Below are positions 12,901 to 24,900 of a stretch of 64,000 nucleotides of DNA, piece after piece (the first letter of the stretch is position 1; each line of letters opens with the position of its first letter). Location of the stretch: NCBI GenBank assembly GCA_030144725.1, contig JASKMD010000004.1:2833983-2897982 (forward strand). Reading direction: 5' to 3'. The notes beneath the pieces were generated by a model that had not been told where the DNA came from, ran no database searches, and saw only the letters and a list, made by a program, of their open reading frames with translations. Origin of the DNA: Haematococcus lacustris. Its lineage: Eukaryota; Chlorophyta; Chlorophyceae; Chlamydomonadales; Haematococcaceae. A program made the translations under genes and the position numbers.

Positions 12901-15900
12901 GTGCACAGGACAGGCCGCCACGGGCGCCACATGCTGGTCAGCGACCGCCGTGGCAGGATCTGCCATTGCACCCAGGTATGCAAGCACCACTACCTGCATA
13001 GTGATCAACCATCCATTGATGGCAGCCTTATCTCAGCCCATGTGTCCAGTGCTGAGGATGGCCACATGGCATTAGGCCCAGCCGCCCTCCTGTCACGGCT
13101 GTGGTGGAGTGAGGTGTTGCTTAGCCAGCCGCCGAGGCATACACATCACCTTGCTGCCTGCATGCCTCGTTGCCTCAGGAGCTGGCGGCTACCTTGGGCC
13201 ACACACCCCACAGCATCCGCATGAGCGGCATGCAGCATGCTCTGGGGCAACTGCTGCCAGAGCCCTTTGCTACCCTGCACAAGTCCTATGTGCATGTGAG
13301 TATGGAAGGGGTGGGTATGGGAAGGGTGCATGTGGTATGGGATGGATGCCCCAGGAGCCTGTCTCAAACCAAGAGAGGCGAAAGAAAGTCAGCATACTGC
13401 GTGGCCTGCCCAGCCATAGGAGAAGGGAGCAGCTTCCTTCCCTGGCTCTCATGGCTACAATGGTGTCAAACCCCACTGGCTGCCTGTGTCCTACCCCATG
13501 CAGGACTCTCAGCCACCCCTGGCACCGCCCTACTCTTGCCGTGCCCACCTTTCTGTGTGCATGAAAGTGCCAGGACCTGAAGGAGATGAGCACAAGCCCT
13601 TCAAGTGAGCATAGGCCAATCTAGTCCACCAGCCTCGCACGCTCAGTGCAATCCAGCTGCAGTCTGCCTGTGACGATCTGCTTGTATGGTCTTGGACTCC
13701 TGGCCTTGGAACAATACCACAGTGCTTAGTGGGTCAAAGTCGTCCCATGTGTCCCAGTTATCATGAGATAGCAAGTGTAGACACAAAGCCCATCTAGTCG
13801 CTGCTAGCATAGCAGGGGTCAGATATTGAGCGCCCAAAGTTGAAAAGCTGGACTGGCTCTTGCTAGTAAGTTGAGCAGGCTGTGAGCCCTGACCTGGGAA
13901 TGGCTCACTCACCACTCACTGTCCCTGGCGCCCTTGTCGAGGCAGACTGGACGTGAAGAAGCGCGAGGACCTAGGCGGTGTGAACCACATCGTCAACTTG
14001 GAGGAGTGCACCTGGGAGCAGGCGCTGGATGAGCGACGTTTGGTGCTCATGACTGACCCAAATGGCGTGGTCATCAAGGCAAGTGCACAGACCCATGCCT
14101 TTGCACTCGGCCCTGCTTCACCACACCCCGGCTTAACTGCTCTACAGTTGAATATTGTGGGTGGTCATGCACATGTGAGTGGCCATGGCACTTCCTGCAC
14201 TCATATTCACACATTCTCGAGGGCCTTGCTGCTGGGCAAGTGATGCATGCGGTGGTTTCTGTATACTTCTTGTAACCCAAGCCACTAGCACAGTTATAGT
14301 AGGCGCCATTTGCTCTGACTAATGCCTCCATGATGCATGTTATAGCATTCCTGCGGTGAGGGGAAGGTATGGCTGCCTGGCCTCAGCCCTGGCCAGCCTG
14401 GGTGAGCTTGATGGGCTACACAGCCTTTGTCAGCTTGGGGCTCTTGCCTGGCAATGGGGTGTTGGATCAGGCCCTGTGGGGGCTATTTGGCTGGGGAGGG
14501 GCTGCAATGTCATGGAAGGGAACACAGCAAGACACCATACTAGGCTTTGCAGTAGCCCATTGGCTCAACTGGACATGATTTGTGTCCCAAGGTCAGACTG
14601 CTCCCACCTACGCCTCCTTGCCCACCAAGCCATCATTCTCACAACGTCATCGTCTGACCACATTCTTGTTAGCCGCGCAGGTGTCGTCCAGCCCCTTCAA
14701 CCTCTTCGGTTTTGAGGTGTCAAAGCTGGTGGGCAAGTCGCTGGCGGACGTGGTGGATGGGCTGGCACCTGGCAACCACGTCACAATGCTGCCCCGTGAC
14801 CCTCAGCTGAAGGCAGCTGCCTTGGACACCAACAAGCCTGACCTGGCCTGGACCTTGATGCAGCTTGCCCGGCGGTAGGTATGCGTGGCCTGCACACCCA
14901 CCATGTCTTTGCCTACCTGCTCTTAACCATGCTAACAATACCATCCAAGGGGCCATACCAAGGGGCTACCTGACAATCATAAACATCTGATTTGTGCAAG
15001 CAGTGTCTGCCTGCCTGAGCCTTGCCTCTCTCCTTTGCCCGTTGCAGGGCTACCAGCTGCCCTGGCTGCTCTTGGCGTGTGGGTGTCCACCCTCCTGAGG
15101 AGCACACGCTCAGCACCTCACACCCGGGGGCTGGGCTCTTGGAGCAACTGCACCAGCGCCGCACAAAGCCAGCTGTCATGGTGGTGGGTGCGGCTGTGCT
15201 GCCTGCTGGTTAACCTTACCTTCCTTCCAATGCTTCTCACACCTACCCACCTTCCAATTACCCACCTTCCAACTACCCACATTATCCACCTTCCAATGCT
15301 TGTCACATCTACCCATCTCCCTGTCTTTATGCAGGCTCACCAATATCTTGTTCATTAGTCGTGTGCTTCAAGCACCTCTAAACTCATGTCAACTGTCCTG
15401 CAGGTGAAAGTTCACTTGGGGGGCGCCCTGGCCAGTCGCCGTGCCTCCACCCTCATGCCCTCAGCAGCCATCATGCCAGGCAGCCTGACAGCGGAAGCCA
15501 GCATCCATGGTCCCAGCACCGTGCAGCTGGAGGTCAGCCTGTGGAGGTGGGGCCAGCTCATGACCTTTGACAGCCTCAGCCCTTGTTGACGCGGCTCCCG
15601 ATGCCCCGTAGTGGTACATGGCACATGGCTTTGTGTAGGCTGTTGCCCAGGCCCTCTGCACATCTGGTACTGCATGTCTGGGCCTTCATTCTTACCTGGC
15701 CAGCCTTGGCTTTGCCTGTGTGTGTTCGCAGGGCTGACATGCTGTCAGGCGTCATGGAGCTGGACTCCAGTGGCAAAATCATCAACGTCTCAGAGCACAA
15801 GGTTGGTGCAGGGGTGTGCCTTCAGCGGCGCACAATGCAACCTCACACTCTTGCTTGGGGTGTGAGGAAAAGAGTGTCTGCTGCTGGACCGCTGTGTCAT

Positions 15901-18900
15901 CACCATCACCATTCCATGGCCTTTGCCTGTTAATGTTGCTGCCACACACACATACTCAACGACTCACTGTGTCATGCTTCTTGAGCCCCTCCATCTGCCT
16001 GTTTTCCCTCCTCCTGCAGCTGTACTCCCCTGGCCTGCTGTGGGGTGTGCCAAGTGACACCCTGGTGCGCAAGCACATCAGCAAGCTGCTGCCTTTGGCA
16101 GACCGCCCAGTGGTGGATCTGTTTGAGCCAGGTCTGGGGGCCTACAAGGCTGGTGCTATCCGCAGCAAACTGAAGAAGTCCGACAAACGTGAGTAGCAGC
16201 TCAATGGAGCAAAAGCATGTGCGACTCCGTGGTCAAGGATGGGGTTTGAGGGGATTCTCTTTATCTAGATTAGGTGGTGGGAGCAGGCTGTGCCCCAGGC
16301 GGTAGCTCCTCCCTTGCACGCCAGCTCTGCCGAAGTAATTTTTTTCTTCTCCCTCCTTCATGTGCAACCCAAGGCAGGCGCCTGACACTCAATGTGTGGT
16401 TTGGGCGGTGGAGCATGGCAAGCGTGCTGAGTTGAGCGGCGATGCTTGTTGCGGGCCTGTTGCGTGTTGTGCAGCTGTGGATGGACGACTGCAAAAGCCA
16501 GGGCGGGTGAACCTGGTGAAAGTCAAGCACCTCATGGATGGGGCCGAGCTGGAGCTCAGTGTGCAGGTGCTAGAACATGGCCCTTCATCAAGCCCTCATG
16601 CCATGACATACTCTGACTTACACCGAGCACTCCCACCTCATAGCCTGTCTGCAACCCATGTGATAAGCCTGGCATTACTCACCTCCCTATCTGACGAAAC
16701 GCGTTGTGCTGCAACACTGTGATGTTGCCAAAACTGCCACATGCTTTTTTGCTTGTGCCTTGCTTGGCCAGGCCGTGTACCAATGGGGGATGTCTGGCCA
16801 TGTGTACCTGGTGCGTGGTGTCACAGCTACAGCAGCAGGAGCGCACCAGTGACAATTCACACATGCCACACAACTGTAGGGTTGGCAGTATGGCAGGTGA
16901 ACCGGCTAGGCAAGGCAATAGATCCTGCTTGGGCTCTTGTACAATGTCACAGCATGTGCAGGTGGGTGATTTGAAACAAGCATGGCTCTGCATTTTTGCC
17001 ACCCTTGCAGGCACGTGCCATTTGCGTGTTTGAATTGTCCATTGTACCATAGGTTGCGGTGGCTGGCTTTCTTGACGCTGCCGCATTGGGGCTGCCCGCA
17101 GGTCATTCACTGCTACAACCCTCGTGCTGCTCCAGACAACCTGCATGAGCTGCTCAGCACCCCCGTCATGCCTGCCAATGCTCGGGCGCTAATGAAGTGG
17201 GTGCAGAGAGGTGCAATGCAGATGACCTGCTCCTTCTGGTCTTGCCTACCCTATGTGATCTTACTCGTCTTCTAGCCTGCCTGCTTGTCTGCCAACCTAC
17301 ATGGCTCACCACCTGGCTGCAGCCAACCCTCGTACAACGCTCGCGACAAGCACCAGCACAAGTGAGTGCAGAAGGGATGATAGTGAGGAATGCTGGCAGT
17401 GTTGGTGCAGTGGCCTTGCTGACCTTGTCGGCTATTAGATGCTTGATGATGATAAGAGGTTTGATGATGTACCCATAAGCTTGAGGCCCAAGCTGGTGCC
17501 ATGGGTTGTGCTCTGCTTCCTGAGCAATACACATCCTGATGGTTTGTTGATGCGCACCTCTGGTGTGCCATGCTCACCATTTAGCAGGACCAGCAGGTCT
17601 GGCACGCTGTTGGGCCTGTCTGGGCGCAATGAGAGCAACCTCACGAGCGATGATGTGTTGGGCTCACGAAACGTTTCAGGTGGGACTGGCACATCCACAT
17701 TCTGCCATGCTATGCTGTCGCAGTGCATGAAATTCCCGCCAGTTGTAGATTTTCTTTGCATGCTGATTGTGCTGTTTGACAAGCAAACACACTCCATACC
17801 ATGATCTAGTCGAGGGATAAGAACTTAGTGAACTGACCGCATGATGTCCTTGCCACAGGCACGCCACGGGGCACCGTCATCACTCCCGGTCCAGACTCGG
17901 TGAGTGCTTCAGCTTTGATGCTCTGACATCCTTATATGTTTAGAGCTGTTGTCAGTGCATGCAAGCTAAGGTGATATGCAAACAAATGTTGCAGATGGGT
18001 GCCAAAGGCGTTCGCTGGGGAGCTGGCCAAGCACCAGAGGTGCGGACCTAGCCTGCAGTATGTTGTGTGAATGCTGTGCTGCTTGTAGCCCAGGCCTGGG
18101 TACTCCTTGTCCTTAGCTGGCAGCTCAGGCAGCTTAGGACACCAGCAAAGCTTCAGCGGGCGCCACTTGCTGTCCCCATTGCGCTGCATGTTAGATGCTG
18201 CATGCCACCTGCCTGGCTGTTGTGCTGGTGACCTGACTGACCATACACTGCTGAGCTGACCCGGCTGGTCCGTGCCCCTGGGTGCTGTGTCCAGCAGGAA
18301 GTGGTTGGTGTGAGTGTCATGGAGGCTGATGAAGAGCTCAGTGAGGCTGAGGATGGCGTTGGGCACGAGGACGATGATGAGTGCGACGATGGGCATCTCC
18401 ACCCACCCACATACTTGGAGAGCACGAAACCCAACGAAGGTGGCGAGTTACAGCACAGCGTGAGTGTCTGGCAACACTCTTGTTACGATGTGCCTGATCT
18501 GAAGTTCAGCCATGTTGCAGAGTTGCAGCACCTTCAATACTGAGCCTGAGGTATCTCTGCTCCGCTTTGCAGGGCTCTGGAGTAGCATCTGATGAGCAGG
18601 GCAGCCAGGCCTCTGGCTCTCAGCAAGGTGATGACAACGGTCCTCAGGACGACAATACCGACTACAGACGAGGCACGGTGCGCCCCCTCTGGCTCTGACC
18701 TTCCTGCCCGCCTGCCTGGGCTGCTGACCGTCATGACCATCACTACACTACATACAAATCTTGTGTGGGATTCCGTGCGTGCCAACCTGTGCTGACCTGC
18801 TGGCCTTGTTATGCAGCGCTTCAAGAAGCTGCAGCGCTTGCTGGCCAGCAACGCTGGTCAGCGAATGGTGAGTGGGATATTGTCAACAGCCATAGCAGCA

Positions 18901-21900
18901 GCATAGTTGTGATGGTTTGAGAAAGCTATCATGACAACATAAAGAGCATTGGCAATGCTGGAATGAGAGCGTGGCATGAGAGAGTGACATGCAAGTCCAA
19001 GTGTTAACTTTCTAGGGGACATTCTGTTGACTGCTCCCTTGTGGCTGTCGTTCATGCAGATCCAGAAGTTCAAGATACACTCATTGGGTGTTGTAGCTGC
19101 TGTGGCCTGTCTCCACATTGGCCTGTTTGTGCTCGTGCTGACTCAACTCAGTGGTCAGAAGGGGAGTGTGACAACCCTCAATAAAGTCGGTGAGGACTCT
19201 AACCAGAGCTGCGTGCACAGGAATGCACATGCCCCTATTACACTCTCGCAATCTTGTACTCTCAGGCCATGTGATTGTGTGCAGAAGCTAAAGAGCACCA
19301 TGCCCTGCACTGTCTTGCAACTTCCCAGGGTTTGCTGCCCGGTCAGCCATCACCGCCGCCATCGCTGTGCGTGATGTGGATCTGGTGCTCAGCGGTTCAA
19401 CGGGTACGTCAGGCCGAGTTGCCGTGATATGCTGATCACATTACGTTGTTGATTACATTGCTGCTCTTGCCCACAGTGCCTGGTCTGATGGACTTGAGCA
19501 GTTACGCTGACTTGGACATACAGCTGGACATATTGCACAAAGAGATCACCAACTTCCAGGTAAGTCAACCAGATGGTCAGCTATGCATGCTCCAGCTCTG
19601 TCTGTCCAGATAAGCTTTTACAAGGAGCCTGGCACAGACAGGCATCCAGCCATTGTGCATCAGCTGTCAGGGAGGTTCGATGTGCAGCGCTAGGTCAAGA
19701 GCAACACTTCAAAGGCGCACCTGCTAATGTTGGCTGCCTGGTGTTTGTAGACACTGCACACAGGCACGTTCTTGGGCTTCGAGTCGCCAAAGCAACTCCC
19801 GGACGTGAAAGGCCTGTACCAGCTGTGGAACACGCCATCTGTGGTTGTAAGTTACCTGAGTGACCTTGTGGAAAGCACCCTAACCGTTCTGTTCATATCA
19901 AACACTGTGTTAACTGCTGTGATGGGCCACCAATTATAGTGTCTTGTTTTTTCTTTGCATTGGAGCAACGCCACTTTGTGTCATGCAATCTGACCGCAGT
20001 ACACCCTGTTCCAAGACAACCCTGTAGGTCCACCCTCTAGCTCCAAAGCCAATGCCTCACTATGGGACATTGGCAATGATTTCGTGAAGAAGGTGGGCAT
20101 GGGTTTGTGATGTATGCAGTCATTGGAACGTCCCAGTGTTCTGATGTGACTGATGAGCTGATCAATGTGTGAAGTGTGCAGTAATGGTGTCAAAGACGCC
20201 ATGTTATACAGCTCTGCATTGCTGGCTGCACGCTGTGACAGGGCTTCAATGTGTGGGCAAATGCTATCAACTACACAGCTGGAGGCAGGCACTTGGATGA
20301 GTGGAGTGATGTGATGTCCATGCTGGTAAGCTGTGCATGCTGGAAGTGCTGCCCACAGCTTTCATCACGTCTGTGCCAGTCATTGTTATAAGTTTGCCTA
20401 CATGTCAGTCACTAAAACACCACTGACCAAGGCTTGTTGCCCTGTCACAAGGTTCAGCCCTGGCATAGAGGTGGTGCCCTGGCATAGAGCTATTGTGCTT
20501 ATCTTGTCATGCTTGCACGAGCTATGCAGACAAATGCCGCAGACAGCATTCTGCCCGGGTACTATTTCACCCTGGACGCTCTGGCTGAGGTTGTAATTGA
20601 AGACGCAATGAAGGCAGGTGGCAGCTGCTTATAAGCAATATGGCTTACCCTCTTGCTTGATGTGGGCGTGCCATGCCTCACTGCCACATGGCAAGGCACT
20701 GTCGTGCACCAAGGCCTACTGCATGCACTGATGCCTAGGCCGCACGGTTCCAGGTCGTGTGTACACAGCGATGTGCTTCCATGAATTGGTACTTCTACAC
20801 TGAGCACTCAATGTCATCATTTTAACAATAATGGCCCTCACTTACTCCTAGCGAAGGGGATGAGCGGTGTAGGGTGGTAGTCTTAGGCTGGAGCTGGGGC
20901 ATGGAATGGTAGGCTAGGGCTGGGGGGGCTCATCGTGAGGTTGAGGAGTGACAACCTCTCTGCCTGCATTGGCCCCCTTGCTTCACAGGTGAAGAGCCTG
21001 CAGCTGGTGTTGTTGCTGGCGGAAGGCCTGGGCGCCGCTGTGTTGGTTGTGTGCTACATGTGGATCATCACAACCGCGGTGCGTTAACAACCTGGCAAAC
21101 CCCAGTTTGCACAGTTGCATTGATAGTCAGATCCCAGTTTATGTACAGCATTGCCCTCGCTCGATGACCTGCCAGCCCCAAGATGATCATCATCCATGTG
21201 ATTATGAATGTGCACCTGCAGCAATGTGCTTGGCCTAGATTTCTGATGACTCTCCCTTGATACTTATAGTTAACTTCGTGCAGCGGTGCTTTGGACCTTT
21301 GGGACTTCTGGCCATAATGTAATGGCACGCCGCCCTGCAGGTTGCAAACCAACGCTTCAACCTATACTCTGTGTTCATGGTGCTGCCCATGGGTCTGGTA
21401 CGAAGCCTGGCCAACAAGGAGCTCATGATTGAGGATGTGGAGGTGGAGGTCAACGAGGACTTTGCAGATCCTGACATGGCAGTGAACCAATTTGAAATGG
21501 CAGAGGAGAAAGGTGGGCAGGCTTGCACTTCAAGTGTGTTGTATTGTTGTTGAGCAGCAGCTTTCTGGCAGCTGTCTTAATCACACTGCTTTGGCATGTG
21601 GCAGCCAGGCGCCAAGAGTGTTGATGGTAACTGATGGTAACTAGGGAGTTTCTGCATGCACAAGCTGCCAAGTGGCTGCTCCTTGCCAGCTGTGCAGGTG
21701 ACGAGCAGGCCAACGTGGCCACCGACAACATTATCCGCATCAACGTTGCAGGGTTGCGTGTGAAGCATGTGAGCTGCCGGTGACGTGCTTGCCCTGCTTG
21801 ACATAGCACATGAGCACATGAGTCTGTAAATGTTGGTCTTGCTCAATCCACTAGGCTCCTATGTTGCCTGCTTGAGGGCGGGTCTGGGTCATTGCTTGCA

Positions 21901-24900
21901 GAGGGCCCCATGGGAGCAGCTGCTGGATATGCTGATGTTCTGGCACCCGTCAAAGAGTGGCCAGGTGAGCGGGCCATGCAACATACACGTTCCTATACAT
22001 GCACATTCCTATACATGCACCCTTCCACTGTTGTGAGATTGGCCTGGGCGATCAAGGTCACTTATCGTTTATGACTGCTGTGAAACGCTGGGCTCCACAT
22101 TATTGATTATCTGTCATTGGCACTGCTAGTTGTGGCCATTGGTGTGTGGGGAGCATATACATGGCTGTAGCTGATGCAGCTTGCTTTTGATGTCTCCCAC
22201 CCTGCCTGCTGGACTTGCTGGTGTTTGCTGTGCTGCTGTAGGACCCCGACAGCGGGGTCAGACGCGTGCTGCAACGCTCCTACACCAGTATGCTGCGCCA
22301 CTGCTGGCTGTTCATGGCCTGGGGCTTGCTCATCATCGTCACGGTGTGGTGACCAGCAGGCGCTCTACGGTAGCAGCCAGCCATAGTAGCCACACCAGCA
22401 AAGGTTTCAAAGAGTGTGTGCAGCACAGCGAGACAGAGGCAGAGGCAAGGGCTGCACAGCTGGACAACTGCCTGGGCCACACCATCTCATTCTTGCTCGT
22501 CAGCTATCACTTGCTCAGGGCGTGCTAGCCATGGGCTCTGGATGTAGCTGTCAAATATTGGCATAGACTCCGATCACAGCTATAAATAGAGGAGCAAGCA
22601 CAGGATCTGTCGCCGCGAGCATAGCTGCCAGGTTGCCACTCCTGGCCTTCCTGCCCTGCAGAATGCACTGGGCAGCCAGCGGCTAGCCAACATCAGCGCT
22701 CCGGTTTCTACCTTCAACACCTGCAACTTCATCAACATCCGCTACCTGCGGGTCTTCTTCACAGTGCAGGTTTGGAAAGCAGGCACCCCTGCTGACTCCC
22801 TAACCTGCTGCTGTGTGCTGTGCTCTGCTAGCTGTGCAGCCACTGGTGGGCGGTTAAGAATGGATGTAGCAACTGCCAAATGCTGGGTTTTGTGCACTGG
22901 GATGCGTTGCGATGCGATGGGGTGGGCTGCCGTTGAGACAGTGCGGGAGACGAGCATAGCTGACAGGAGTGACAGCAGCTGGTGAACTTTGGGGGGTGGT
23001 GTGGGTGGGGCATGGAGTGGATAATGAACAAATTACTGTCTGCACTTGCTGTGGTGTGCCGCCAGGAGCTGGCTAATGCCAACACAGTGGCCAGTGTGGA
23101 AGCCATTCGCAAGGAGCTGGGCCCAAGGTACCGCCGGCACCTCCACCCCACACACGCCCCTGGCTCCTCATACCCACAAGCTGTTGCTCTGATTGCCTGC
23201 ATAGCGTAGCTCCTGGGCAGACCATGCTATTTGTGCTCCTGGGCAAACCATGCTATATGTGTATTGTGACTTGGCTCACTACCTGCCTGGCAGGACAGTG
23301 TCACATGCGGGTGTGATGGTGATGGACAGCCTCAGATGCCATGAACAACCCTGGCCTTGCAGTTTGAAACACAAGCAGCCTTGTCGAACCACGGCAGACA
23401 TGCACTGTCATACGCATACACACTTTGAGGGAGCCCTTTGCCCACATCACTATGCCATACTGTGAAGATCATTGGTTCGTGGCTGTGTGCCTCCTGCCCC
23501 ACCTCAGGTATCAGCTGCTGGACAGGGAGTACCAGACAATGCTGTACGGGGCCAAGGTGCGATGCCTTGTCATGGCCACCCTACAGCTCTGTGACCTACT
23601 TGCCTAGTGCTTTTCATTCAGCCAGACTTTGCTAAGAAGAGACATATATAAAGCAAGCCAGTCAGGCCATGCTCATCATGCAACAAGCCTGCCTGTTGCC
23701 TGCTGTCCACTTCCACTCTGCTCAGCTGTGTGATGGGTCCCTTCCTGTCCCCTGTCCTGTAGGCTTTCCCCAACGAGACAGCCTCCCACTACACACGGGT
23801 GGTGGGTGTGCTGTACGCGGCAGGCAGTGGCGTGGACCTGCTGTACCGCACACGCCAGTGAGTCAGAATCGCCTGCCACTGTCCACCCAGCACAATAGAT
23901 ACAAGTTCACAGGACTAGACTAGACTAGACTGGCAACTGGCTTGAGATAGAATAGAGACACTGGCAACTGATCAGCAGGTGGGTGGCTAAGTTGCTGTAA
24001 TGCATGGTGTTGTATAGTTTGGCAGACCTTGTCGCACCAATGCTCATCATGCCTGGCCTGATACCCTTGCTGCCAATGGGGTTGGTGCTGCAGATGCCAG
24101 AACCAGGTGGCCAGTAACTGCTTCACCCCTGGTCACCCCTTGTACGAGATGAGCCACAGGGGCACAGACTTGATGGTCAGTTGGGAAGGAGGGGTGGGCA
24201 AGTAAAGCTGGGGCTGGGGTGTGGCACAGTGTGCGGAACATGTGTGACCACCTTGGGCTCGGCCAGCAGGGACGCAAGGCAACAGTCACTCCAAGACATG
24301 TGTGATACAGCCAGCATTTGTTGGTGCAGGGCCTTGGGCTTGTCTGTGCGCAGTGGTGTACTAGTGATTGTGCCTGGCCTGGCCTGGCCTTTAAACTGCA
24401 CCTTGTGGTGTCTGGGGTTTCAGATGCAGACGTTCTTCACGGCCGTGGAGACCAGCATCATGAGCCAGGTGCGCTGCTTGAGGGCTACGTGCACAAGTGG
24501 GATGAGGGGTGGAGTTGGGGTGGGGTGAGGGATGGGGTGAGGGGGTACCTGTGGCCCAAAGGCAGGTCGGTGCAGGTCAATGATGCAACAAGATACTCGG
24601 TAGCTAGCAAACAAGTGAAAGGCGTGATGTATACGCAGGAGTGATAGTGGGCTGTGAGTGTGAGTGTAATGCAGGACCTGGAGCCCTCCCTGGACGGTGA
24701 CGTCTTCAGCACCGTGTGGAACATGCGCGGCGACACCAGTGGCGGCCTCAGCAACATCAATAAACAGTACGAGGCCAGTGTGCTGGCTGTCTTTGAGTAA
24801 GTGCTGGGGGCCGGGTAAAGAACAAGTGAGGAGTGTGCAGCCTGATGCTCCATGGTTTACCGCTCCCACTAGCCGTCGCACTGAGCGACACAAAGTCTTA

